Shown here one piece after another: positions 7,529-15,091 of a DNA stretch of 48,028 nucleotides. The first letter of the stretch is position 1. Each line of letters opens with the position of its first letter. Both the position numbers and the translations under genes were made by a program. The notes under the pieces were generated by a model, which was not told the origin of the DNA, did no database searches, and worked only from the letters and a program-made list of their open reading frames with translations. The stretch lies in assembly GCA_947627595.1 (NCBI GenBank), contig CANQWQ010000011.1, positions 1 through 48,028 of the forward strand, read 5' to 3'. This stretch comes from an uncultured Clostridia bacterium. Its GTDB lineage: Bacteria; Bacillota; Clostridia; TANB77; CAG-508.

Positions 7529-8471
7529 ATTAGAGGAATATGTTGAAAAAGTAAAACAATATGTTCAGCAACATCCTGATATGTCTGAACTTGAAGTAAT
7601 TAGATATGTTTATTTAGATTTAGGTAAAAGATTTTCTTTTAACTTAGATTTTATGTTTGGAAATTCTAGAACTAAAAAGCAAATATATAGAGATAGTAAA
7701 ACTTTATATGATTTAGATGAAAGTATGGAAACAAATACAATAATTTGTAGGTCATTAGCCTATATATTAGAGTATGTTTTAAGAGAGTTAGGAACAACTA
7801 TTATTACTGTTACATCTGCTAATGATGATAAAGCTTGCCCACATGTTTATAGTGCTATAAATCTTAAAGGTGGAAGAAGATTTAGTGTTGATTTACAAAA
7901 TGATTTGCCAAATATTCAATCACATTCATTTACAACTTTTTTCGGATTAGAAGCTGGTTTTGAAACTGGAAATCGAGTTATTCCTAGATTTGAAATAGAA
8001 CAAATGGATAGAAAACTTGGATATGTTTCAAATGAAAATTATTATTCAGATGACTATTTATATTTGATAAAATCAGATATTGGTTATTTTGAAAATTTGC
8101 CAGAAAAAGTTAAATTTGTCTTAGAAAATATAGATATTCATGAAAATAGAGAAATGGGATATTTTGAAAGAAAAAGACATCATGAAAATATGTTAGCAGA
8201 ATTATTTACACAAAGAGAACTTTCTGATATTCATGTTATTGACTGTTATAAAGAAGATGGAGACAAGAAAGATTATAAAAATTGTATAGCAGTTGATAAG
8301 AAAAAAGATGGAATAGATATTTATATGTATTCTGTAGATGAGTGTAGATATAAAGCTGTAAGTTTAGAGCAATTTTTAAAAATGACAGATAGCGGACTTA
8401 GAAGTCCAAGTCAATATCCAAGATTAAATCAGATGATTAGAGATTTTAAAAGAAGTGAAGGAGAGAGATAG
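7521..8471 (+). CDS. putative transglutaminase/cysteine-protease-fold protein
   Basis: A 316-residue protein of no family I can name. It has no signal peptide or membrane segment. C76 (IICRSLAYILEYVLRELG), H108 (PHVYSAINLKGG) and D124 (FSVDLQ) occur in the order and spacing of the transglutaminase-like Cys-His-Asp triad, with the Cys at the start of a helix as in that fold. This is an inference from pattern only. The gene overlaps the MBL hydrolase by 8 bases, implying a shared role. The same triad pattern appears in the two large paralogues at 37357 and 39434. Confidence 0.6.
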   Translation: MSKLEEYVEKVKQYVQQHPDMSELEVIRYVYLDLGKRFSFNLDFMFGNSRTKKQIYRDSKTLYDLDESMETNTIICRSLAYILEYVLRELGTTIITVTSANDDKACPHVYSAINLKGGRRFSVDLQNDLPNIQSHSFTTFFGLEAGFETGNRVIPRFEIEQMDRKLGYVSNENYYSDDYLYLIKSDIGYFENLPEKVKFVLENIDIHENREMGYFERKRHHENMLAELFTQRELSDIHVIDCYKEDGDKKDYKNCIAVDKKKDGIDIYMYSVDECRYKAVSLEQFLKMTDSGLRSPSQYPRLNQMIRDFKRSEGER

Positions 8472-8483
8472 TTGTTTATAATA

Positions 8484-8525
8484 TAAAAAGCAGAACGGGG
8501 AATAATCCTCGTTCTGCTTGATTTT
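8484..8525. terminator. bidirectional terminator between convergent genes
   Basis: AAAAGCAGAACGGGG and CCTCGTTCTGCTT arms with A-run before and T-run after; serves the 7521 gene and hsp20. Confidence 0.75.
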
Positions 8526-8538
8526 TAGCACTTATAAA

Positions 8539-8964
8539 TTAGTCACCAATTTGAATGTATTTTTTCTCTGGAATTGCTTTTTTCTCTTCAACTTTTGGTA
8601 TTTCTAATCTTAATGTTCCGTTTCTAAATGAAGCTTTAATATCTTCTTCTTTAACTTGATCTCCGATATAGAAACTTCTAGAACATTCGCCATAATATCT
8701 TTCTTTTCTTAAGAAAGTTCCTTCTTCTTTTTCTTCATTTTCTGAATTTGTTTTAGCAACAATGTTTAAATATCCATCTTCAATATGAACTTTGATATCT
8801 TCTTTTTCATATCCTGGTAAGTCAATATCAATTAAATATTTGTCTTTCTTTTCTTTAATATCTGTTTTCATAACTTTGCTTCCTTCTTCTGAAAAGAATG
8901 GATCAATTTTAAACATGTCCTCCAATAAATCAAAATCATTTCTTCTTCTAGGTATCATCAACAT
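8539..8964 (-). CDS. hsp20: small heat shock protein Hsp20 (alpha-crystallin family)
   Basis: A 141-residue holdase chaperone. The alpha-crystallin domain covers about residues 33-125: YLIDIDLPGYEKEDIKVHIEDG at the front, the GTFLRKERYYGECSRSFYI middle and the closing ASFRNGTLRLEIPK with the G-x-L motif; a C-terminal IQI resembles the I-x-I oligomer tail. An alternative start is Met3. The promoter about 100 bases upstream overlaps a CIRCE operator, so HrcA control is expected. Confidence 0.95.
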   Translation of the reverse strand: MLMIPRRRNDFDLLEDMFKIDPFFSEEGSKVMKTDIKEKKDKYLIDIDLPGYEKEDIKVHIEDGYLNIVAKTNSENEEKEEGTFLRKERYYGECSRSFYIGDQVKEEDIKASFRNGTLRLEIPKVEEKKAIPEKKYIQIGD

Positions 8965-9070
8965 AGTAATCTACTTCCTTTCTTTTAAATCAATTTATGT
9001 GTTGACACCAGTGTTTTCGTGGCTAAGCACATTTATTGTATTGGGTTTATTATTTCCCTTTACGTAATAT

Positions 9071-9112
9071 ATTATACCACCATTTTTAGCAATGTCAATA
9101 GGAGAGTGCTAA
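9071..9112 (-). promoter_or_regulatory. hsp20 promoter overlapped by CIRCE (HrcA operator)
   Basis: On the minus strand TTGACA (plus 9093-9098) and TATAAT (plus 9071-9076) are 16 bases apart. CIRCE occupies 9086-9112 on the plus strand: TTAGCAATG, nine bases, GAGTGCTAA. One arm is perfect and the other differs at two of nine bases from TTAGCACTC. HrcA bound here would cover the -35 box. The leader down to the start codon at 8964 is about 100 bases long. Confidence 0.85.
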
Positions 9113-9192
9113 AAAATTTAAAAATTTTTAAAATTTTTTTGAAACCAATTATTATCTTAAAATGTCTTATAAATAGATAGGAGGCTGATAAT

Positions 9193-9679
9193 ATGAAAAG
9201 AACTATAATATTTGTTGTTTTAATAATTTGTTTAGTGGTAAGTATAATTTTATTTTGGATAAAAGTTGGAAGTCAAGAAATAGTCGATGGTGGAGATAAT
9301 GTTGAAAAGACTAATATAGAAGAAATAGATGAAGATAAAAAGTCTGATACCGAAGAAGTAGCTCAAGATAAAGTTGCAATGATTAAAGATGGAAAGATAT
9401 ATAGCGAAGAAATAATAGATAATTTTCTTGAATCTGAAAAAGTAGATGGAATGGAATTAAATATTGTTTATGAAGGAAAAAATGTCTCATTAAAATATAT
9501 AGCACCAACAGAGCCTCAAAGTGGTGAAAATGGTTATGATATTGGTGATGGAACAGGAGAGACTAAAAAGAAAATTTTTGGTTATTATATGTTTTGATGC
9601 TCCTTTAATTGAATATGTTTCAAATGATTATCTTGAAGTTTGTAGATATGATTTAAGTTCATCAAATCTTTCTAAATAA
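9193..9679 (+). CDS. small membrane-anchored protein with apparent +1 frameshift at TTT-TGA
   Basis: No family recognised. The uninterrupted part (9193-9597, 134 residues) has an N-terminal membrane segment (about residues 4-23), an acidic linker and a small domain. It stops at TGA 9595-9597 within ATG-TTTTGAT. Moving one base forward after TTT continues as D-A-P-L-I-E-Y-V-S for a further 28 codons to TAA at 9677-9679, just before a good terminator. The site TTT-TGA lets tRNA-Phe re-pair perfectly one base forward, as in prfB-type frameshifting, but I see no Shine-Dalgarno-like stimulator before it. A one-base error in the T run is the simpler alternative. AGGAGG precedes the start. Confidence 0.55.
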
Positions 9680-9693
9680 TTTGTAAAATTTTT

Positions 9694-9726
9694 AAAGCAA
9701 GTATTGATTTAATACTTGCTTTTATG
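9694..9726 (+). terminator. Rho-independent terminator
   Basis: AAAGCAAGTATT, loop GATTT, AATACTTGCTTTT. Confidence 0.75.
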
Positions 9727-9775
9727 TTATGATTTTGTTAGAAAATTTTATATTTAGATTTATTGGAGGTTTTCA

Positions 9776-10132
9776 ATGAATAAAACTGCTGGTTCTGTAA
9801 TATTAGGTTTAATAATATTTATAGCTGCAATTGCACTTGTTGCTATAATGAACAACGTAATAAGTATAGAAGACAGCCATGGAAATACACGAATGATATA
9901 TGATTTTAAAGAGGCTGATAAAGTTAAAGAAATTCTACAAAAGTATACTTATGACGAGAAAATTGAAAGTGAAAATGTTTTTAGAGATGAATGTGATTAT
10001 CAATTAACTGTTTCAAGTAAGGTTTATTTACTTAAAGCTGAAAGCGGTCATGTTGAAACAGGCGGAAAACAAACTCAACTTGAAAAAGAAGATTTAGAAG
10101 ATCTTTTAGCAATAATTGAAAAAGGTAATTAA
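9776..10132 (+). CDS. small membrane-anchored protein, unknown function
   Basis: A 118-residue protein with one N-terminal membrane segment (about residues 6-28) and an outside domain with no motif I recognise. Start supported by GGAGG 9 bases upstream. It has its own transcription unit between a terminator and copy 3 of the palindromic repeat. Confidence 0.65.
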   Translation: MNKTAGSVILGLIIFIAAIALVAIMNNVISIEDSHGNTRMIYDFKEADKVKEILQKYTYDEKIESENVFRDECDYQLTVSSKVYLLKAESGHVETGGKQTQLEKEDLEDLLAIIEKGN

Positions 10133-10138
10133 AATAAA

Positions 10139-10175
10139 AAATTGGGAAAAAGGGCAGTCCCCTTTTTCCATTTTT
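10139..10175. repeat. dispersed palindromic repeat, copy 3 (terminator-like)
   Basis: GGGAAAAAGGGCAGTCCCC followed by TTTTTCCATTTTT, just after a stop codon. The core is degenerate (GGGCAGTCCCC) compared with the other copies. Confidence 0.75.
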
Positions 10176-10240
10176 GTTTTTTAGGGCTTTACAGAAGTGA
10201 ATAAACGTGATAAAACAAAGGTGACAGGAGGATGAAATTT

Positions 10241-10903
10241 ATGAAAAATATATTAGTTGTTGAAGATGATATTGATATTCATAATTTAATAAAAGAAATT
10301 CTAGAAAAAGAGCAATATAAAGTGTTTGACAGTTATTCTGGAACAGAGTGTCTTCTTCTAGAAAAAGAAAAAATAGATTTAATTTTGCTTGATTTGATGC
10401 TTCCTGGATTAAATGGAGAAGAAGTTATAAAAAGAGTTAAAAATATTCCGATAATTGTTTTAAGCGCTAAAAGTTCTTATGATAGTAAAGTAAATGTTTT
10501 ATTAAGTGGTGCAAATGATTATATTACAAAGCCTTTTAATAAAGATGAACTTTTGGCTAGAATTAAAGTTCAGTTAAGGCTTTCAGAAAATAAAATGGAA
10601 GATTCGTTAGAATTAAAATATAAAGATTTGAATTTAAATTTAGATACTAGAAATCTTTCTTTAAAAGATAAAAGTGTTCAACTTACAAAAACAGAATTTG
10701 CGATAATGAAACAACTCTTGATAAATTCTGGCTCTGTTGTTACAAAATCAAGATTGCTCGATTTAATAAATATTGATACAGAAGATTGTGATGAAAATTC
10801 GCTAAAGGTTCATATAAGTAATATTAGAAGAAAAATTAGAAAATTAACAGATGTTGAATATATTGAAGCTGTATGGGGAATAGGTTTTAAAATGTGCGAC
10901 TAA
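10241..10903 (+). CDS. OmpR-family response regulator
   Basis: A 220-residue regulator. ATG 10241 was chosen because AGGAGG (10226-10231) is nine bases away, while ATG 10232 touches it. The receiver domain has the acidic pair D9/D10, phosphoacceptor D51 (LLDLMLPG), S75 and K97 (ITKPF). The C-terminal winged helix (about residues 125-220) ends in the usual HISNIRRKI and WGIGFKM elements. It heads a two-component/ABC transporter cluster of the type used for sensing and resisting antimicrobial peptides. Its likely DNA target is the direct-repeat region at 10917-10944. Confidence 0.93.
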   Translation: MKNILVVEDDIDIHNLIKEILEKEQYKVFDSYSGTECLLLEKEKIDLILLDLMLPGLNGEEVIKRVKNIPIIVLSAKSSYDSKVNVLLSGANDYITKPFNKDELLARIKVQLRLSENKMEDSLELKYKDLNLNLDTRNLSLKDKSVQLTKTEFAIMKQLLINSGSVVTKSRLLDLINIDTEDCDENSLKVHISNIRRKIRKLTDVEYIEAVWGIGFKMCD

Positions 10904-10916
10904 ATTTTAACAAAAT

Positions 10917-10961
10917 CTTAAGCTTTTCTTAACCATTTTCTTAACTTTTATATTTTAAAAT
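10917..10961 (+). promoter_or_regulatory. candidate response-regulator operator and promoter of ABC transporter
   Basis: Three direct copies of CTTAA at 10917, 10928 and 10940, spaced 11 and 12 bases (about one helical turn), the last two extended to TTCTTAAC. A TAAAAT box at 10956-10961 follows. Tandem sites at helical spacing just upstream of a promoter are typical of OmpR-type activators. Confidence 0.5.
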
Positions 10962-10981
10962 AAACTCGAAAGGAGAAGCTT

Positions 10982-11897
10982 ATGGAATATATTTTAGAAA
11001 CAAATAACCTTACTAAAAAATATAAGAATTTTAAGGTTTTGAATGGACTTAATATGAAAGTTGAAAAAGGCGCAATTTATGGACTTATTGGTAAAAATGG
11101 CGCTGGAAAAACAACTTTGATTAGACTTATTTGTGGACTTCAAAATCCAACTTCACGGAAATTATTTGCTTTTTGGAACATCAAATGAGAATAAAAAAAT
11201 AATAGATGTTAGAAAAAGAGTTGGAGCGATAGTAGAAACTCCATCTATTTATTTAAGTTTTACAGCTAGAGAAAATATGATAGAACAGTTTAAACTAGTT
11301 GGAAACCCTAACTTTGACGAAATTGATGAACTATTAAAATTAGTGAATTTGGAGAATACTGGAAAAAAGAAAGTTAAAAACTTTTCACTTGGAATGAAAC
11401 AAAGATTGGGAATTGCTATGACACTAGCTAGTCATCCTGATTTTATAATATTGGACGAGCCAATAAATGGCTTAGATCCAGAAGGAATTATAGATATAAG
11501 AGAACTTGTTTTAAAACTAAATAAAGAAACTGGAATAACATTTTTAATTTCTAGTCATTATTTAGACGAACTTTCAAGAATTGCTACACATTATGGTTTT
11601 CTTGATAATGGAATTATTATAAAAGAGATAAGTGGTACTGAGCTTGCTAAAAAATTAGAACACAGAATTGAATTAAAAGTGGATAAACCACAGAGCTTTA
11701 TAAAGTTTTTTGAGGATAACGATATTTCTTATGAAGTTATTGATGACAAAACCATAAATATTTATGGAAACCAAAATTTGACAAAACTAATAACTAAAGC
11801 TTCCAAAGAAAATTTAATAATAGAAGATGCACATGAATTTGAAGAGACCTTAGAGAACTATTATATGAATTTAATTGGAGGTGATAAAAATGATTAA
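10982..11897 (+). CDS. ABC transporter ATP-binding protein, needs +1 shift at CGG 11156
   Basis: The reading frame from ATG 10982 (AAAGGAG upstream) holds Walker A ([12 protein letters not shown]) and then meets in-frame CGG at 11156-11158 and a stop at 11186. Skipping C 11156 gives [13 protein letters not shown] and continues to TAA 11897 with the signature [12 protein letters not shown], Walker B FIILDEP and the switch His in SSHYLDEL. The joined product is about 304 residues, normal for a transporter ATPase whose C-terminal part follows the nucleotide-binding domain. The glycine restored is the conserved one of the P-T-S-G turn. It overlaps the permease gene, and partners are the response regulator before it and the histidine kinase after. 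Either CGG is recoded or there is a one-base error. Confidence 0.9.
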
Positions 11898-12786
11898 TTT
11901 ATTAAAAGTAAATATTGACAGACTTATGAAAAGTAAATTATTTATAATTTTTATTGTTTTTGTTGTAGGCTTGTCAGCTGTTTTAATTTATAATAATTAT
12001 AGTTATATGAAAAAATATGAAAGTGGTGGAGATAGAAATGTTCATCAATTAATCTTAAACTATTCTCAAATATCTGGATTTATAGCTGCGATTTTTGCTT
12101 GTCTATATTTGGGGAGCGAGTATTCAGAAGGTGGAATAAGAAATAAAGTTATTACAGGCCATAAGAGAACAAAAATATATTTATCAAATTTAATTATAAT
12201 TGCTGGTTTTAATATAATTTTGTATCTTTTATTTGTTGGAATAAGCTTAGCTGTTGGAACTCCTTTGCTTTCAAAAGCAGATTCTGTTATTAAAGAATTT
12301 CCAAAGTACTTAATTTATATTTTTCTTTTAATAATTGCTTATTCTAGCATAATTACATTTCTTGGAATGACAATTTCTAATTCTACAGTTGTGGTTTTAA
12401 CAATAATGATAGTAACTGTTGGCTCATTTGTTTTTGGATTTTATAGTCATAGTAAGGCTGAAAAGATAAAGAATCCTTATTATGTTTATCAAGATGAGTC
12501 AGGAGAAATTATAACTGAAGCTATGGATAGTGAGTATAATAGATATCCTGGTGATTTTTTAGTAAATTTGTATGATAAGTTATTAAAAATAAATCCATTA
12601 GGACAAGCTTTAACTATGTGTCAAGACGCTGTTACTATTTATAGCGGAGTTGAGCCATACCAAGTCTACGGTTCATTTACTACAAAGGATATTGATATGT
12701 CAAAATTTCCAATATATTCAATAGCTGATGTTGTTGTGTTTACTGCACTTGGACTAATTATATTTAACAAAAAAGAATTAAAATAG
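11890..12786 (+). CDS. ABC-2 type transporter permease
   Basis: A 298-residue membrane protein. ATG 11890 has GGAGG at 11877-11881 and overlaps the ATPase stop by 8 bases. About six hydrophobic segments with a large outside loop between segments 5 and 6, as in ABC-2 permeases of bacteriocin/antimicrobial peptide resistance transporters. Pairs with the ATPase encoded upstream; a self-protection function is inferred from the operon with a two-component system. Confidence 0.85.
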   Translation: MINLLKVNIDRLMKSKLFIIFIVFVVGLSAVLIYNNYSYMKKYESGGDRNVHQLILNYSQISGFIAAIFACLYLGSEYSEGGIRNKVITGHKRTKIYLSNLIIIAGFNIILYLLFVGISLAVGTPLLSKADSVIKEFPKYLIYIFLLIIAYSSIITFLGMTISNSTVVVLTIMIVTVGSFVFGFYSHSKAEKIKNPYYVYQDESGEIITEAMDSEYNRYPGDFLVNLYDKLLKINPLGQALTMCQDAVTIYSGVEPYQVYGSFTTKDIDMSKFPIYSIADVVVFTALGLIIFNKKELK

Positions 12787-12798
12787 AAAGGAAAAATT

Positions 12799-13683
12799 AT
12801 GAGTATCTGGTTTTATTTATTTTTAGCAATGATAGTAGTTTCGGTGATTTTGATTATAAAAATAATTATTACTAAAAACGAAATTAAAAATATAGAAGAA
12901 TCATTTTCAAAAATTATAGAACTAGATACGAATAATTTGATTACAATTGGGACAGGCTCAAAAGAGATAAGAGATTTAGTTAATTCTCTAAATAGAAACT
13001 TGAAAAATTTAAGAAAGTTAGAGCTCGAGTATAAAAACGGAAATCAAGACTTAAAATCTTCTATTACTAATATTTCACATGATATGAGAACTCCGCTTAC
13101 AGCGATTAATGGCTATATTGATTTATTAAAAGAAGAAAAAAGCGAAGAAAAGAAAAAAGAATATTTAGAAGTTATTGAAAGAAAAACTAAAGATTTAATA
13201 TCTTTAACAGAGAACTTATTTGATTTTGCTAAAACCGTTGATATTGGTGAAAATCTTGAGAAAGAAAATTGCGTTTTAAACGAGATTTTAGAAGAGGCTT
13301 TAGCAAATTATTATACAATTTTTAAAGAGAAAAATATTACTCCAGAAATTGATATTTGTGAAGAGAAAATTTATAGAAATATAAATAGAAATTCGATGAT
13401 AAGAGTTTTTGAAAACATTCTTTCAAATGCTGGCAAATATAGTGATGGAGATTTAAAAATAAAGTTAGAAGAAAATGGAAAAATTACTTTTTCTAACAAA
13501 GCTAGTTTATTAGATATTGCTAGTGTACAAAGAATTTTTAATAGATATTTTACTTTAGAAAATGGAAAAGAAAAGTCAAATGGACTTGGACTTTCAATTG
13601 CAAAACAACTGGTTGAGCTCAATGGTGGAACCATTTCGGCTAATTACTTAAACAATATTTTAATTATTGAAATAGAGATTTAG
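12799..13683 (+). CDS. sensor histidine kinase
   Basis: A 294-residue kinase with one membrane segment at residues 3-24 and almost no outside domain, so it probably senses through the membrane or through the ABC transporter. The phosphorylated His is H94 in ISHDMRTPLTAINGY. N box NILSNAGKYS and G2 box SNGLGLSIAKQL are intact; the G1 box is not obvious. AAAGGAAA precedes the start, 12 bases after the permease. Partner of the regulator at 10241. Confidence 0.9.
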   Translation: MSIWFYLFLAMIVVSVILIIKIIITKNEIKNIEESFSKIIELDTNNLITIGTGSKEIRDLVNSLNRNLKNLRKLELEYKNGNQDLKSSITNISHDMRTPLTAINGYIDLLKEEKSEEKKKEYLEVIERKTKDLISLTENLFDFAKTVDIGENLEKENCVLNEILEEALANYYTIFKEKNITPEIDICEEKIYRNINRNSMIRVFENILSNAGKYSDGDLKIKLEENGKITFSNKASLLDIASVQRIFNRYFTLENGKEKSNGLGLSIAKQLVELNGGTISANYLNNILIIEIEI

Positions 13684-13810
13684 AAAAGCCCCGAGAGCAT
13701 GGTTTGTTTGCGAGTGAGAAAGCGAGGATATTGGGCAGGGTACCCAATAGGCGTAAGCCGTCCGAGCGTCGACATCGAGTAAATAAACCATGGTAGGCGG
13801 GGCAATTTTA
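13683..13810 (+). ncRNA. candidate structured RNA, GC-rich, unknown class
   Basis: A GC-rich island of about 125 bases in an AT-rich gap. Visible pairings are nested: AAAAGCCCC (13684-13692) with GGGGCAATTTT (13799-13809); CATGGTTTGTTT (13698-13709) with AAATAAACCATG (13781-13792), 12 pairs including one G-U; TATTGGG (13729-13735) with CCCAATA (13743-13749); and GGC-GTAA-GCC (13750-13759), a GNRA tetraloop. The rest of the multi-branch core is unpaired or could form a pseudoknot. The outer stem ending in T-run could also terminate the kinase operon. It does not match a riboswitch or ribozyme I can recall. Orientation is assumed. Confidence 0.6.
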
Positions 13811-13873
13811 TATTAATATCTTTACAAAATATTAAATTATATATATAATTAGCAAAAATGGAGGAGTGCGTTT

Positions 13874-14119
13874 ATGAACGAATTAAAAATTAATAGAATT
13901 TATAGACATTTTAAAGGTGACTATTATTTAGTTGTAGATGTTGCAAAACATTCTGAAACAAAAGAAGAATATGTTGTATATAGAAGACTTTATGGAGATG
14001 GTGGCCTTTGGATAAGACCAAAAGATATGTTTTTAAGCGAAGTTGACCATCAAAAATATCCAGATGTTAAACAAAAATATAGATTTGAACTTCAAGACAT
14101 TGAAAGTGTTGTAAAATAA
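13874..14119 (+). CDS. DUF1653 domain protein
   Basis: An 81-residue protein that is almost entirely one DUF1653 domain: YRHFKGDYYLVVDVAKHSET, then VVYRRLYGDGGLWIRPKDMF. These small domains have no proven function. GGAG precedes the start. It lies directly downstream of the structured RNA candidate and 21 bases before the DUF362 gene. Confidence 0.88.
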   Translation: MNELKINRIYRHFKGDYYLVVDVAKHSETKEEYVVYRRLYGDGGLWIRPKDMFLSEVDHQKYPDVKQKYRFELQDIESVVK

Positions 14120-14140
14120 ATTTTGAAAGGAGAAAATTTT

Positions 14141-15022
14141 ATGGAAAAATCTAAAGTTTACTTTTGCAAAGAAATTACTCCAGAAAACATTGTTAAAATG
14201 TACGAAGTTTTAGGAAGAAAGCTTCCTGGAAAAGTTGCAGTAAAACTTCATTCAGGAGAAAGAGGAAACCAAAACTATATTAGACCTGAGATGGTTAAAG
14301 CTATGGTTGAACATGTTAATGGAACTGTTGTTGAATGTAATACAGCTTATGATGGTGCTAGAGATACAACTGAAAAACATATTGAACTTATGAAAGAACA
14401 TGGTTGGTCAGATTACTTTACTGTTGACATTTTAGATAGTGAGGGAGATGACAAAGTTCTAGAAATTCCAAATGGAAAAATAATTAAGAAAAATTATGTT
14501 GGAAAACATATAGATAATTATGATTCAATGCTTGTTTTATCACACTTTAAAGGACATCCAATGGGTGGATATGGCGGAGCTTTAAAACAATTATCAATTG
14601 GTGTTGCTTCAGGAAAAGGAAAGAGATATATTCACTGTGCTGGTAAAGAAGGCGGAAGTTATGATGATATGTTTACAACAGATCAAATTAAATTCCTAGA
14701 ATCTATGGCAGATGCTGCTTCTAGCGTTACAAAATATTTTGGAGATAAAATCGCTTATATAAATGTTATGTGTAATATGAGCGTTGATTGTGACTGCTGC
14801 AATGTTGCAGAAGATCCATGTATGAAAGATATTGGAATCTTAGCTTCTTTAGATCCAGTTGCAATCGATCAAGCTTGTATAGATTTAGTTGAAAAATCAG
14901 ATGATCCAGGAAAAGATCATTTTATGGAAAGAGTTAACTCAAGACATGGAAAACATACAATAGATGCTGCAGTAGAGCTTGGAATTGGTTCAAAAGAATA
15001 TGAATTAGTTGAAGTAGAATAG
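14141..15022 (+). CDS. DUF362 domain protein
   Basis: A 293-residue protein; ATG 14141 has AAAGGAG upstream. Motifs typical of DUF362 are VAVKLHSGERGNQNYIRPEMV, LVLSHFKGHPMGGYGGALKQLSIG and the late GILASLDPVAIDQACIDLV. A Cys cluster (CNMSVDCDCCNVAEDPC, about residues 207-223) could bind metal or an Fe-S centre; a C-terminal ferredoxin domain found in some relatives is absent. Biochemical function unknown. Confidence 0.88.
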   Translation: MEKSKVYFCKEITPENIVKMYEVLGRKLPGKVAVKLHSGERGNQNYIRPEMVKAMVEHVNGTVVECNTAYDGARDTTEKHIELMKEHGWSDYFTVDILDSEGDDKVLEIPNGKIIKKNYVGKHIDNYDSMLVLSHFKGHPMGGYGGALKQLSIGVASGKGKRYIHCAGKEGGSYDDMFTTDQIKFLESMADAASSVTKYFGDKIAYINVMCNMSVDCDCCNVAEDPCMKDIGILASLDPVAIDQACIDLVEKSDDPGKDHFMERVNSRHGKHTIDAAVELGIGSKEYELVEVE

Positions 15023-15091
15023 CTAGTTTATAATTAATATTGGTTTTAAAATTTTTATAATATATAAAAAACTAAGGGGGATACTAAAGAA

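Noticed and set aside
9595-9597. TGA reassigned to a sense codon
   Set aside because: TGA is a sensible stop for spoIIIAA, AB, AC and AF and for the shifted mntP frame, so it is not recoded generally.
13683-13810. Insertion sequence end or group II intron
   Set aside because: No transposase or reverse transcriptase nearby and the element is far too short for an intron; a small non-autonomous element cannot be excluded.
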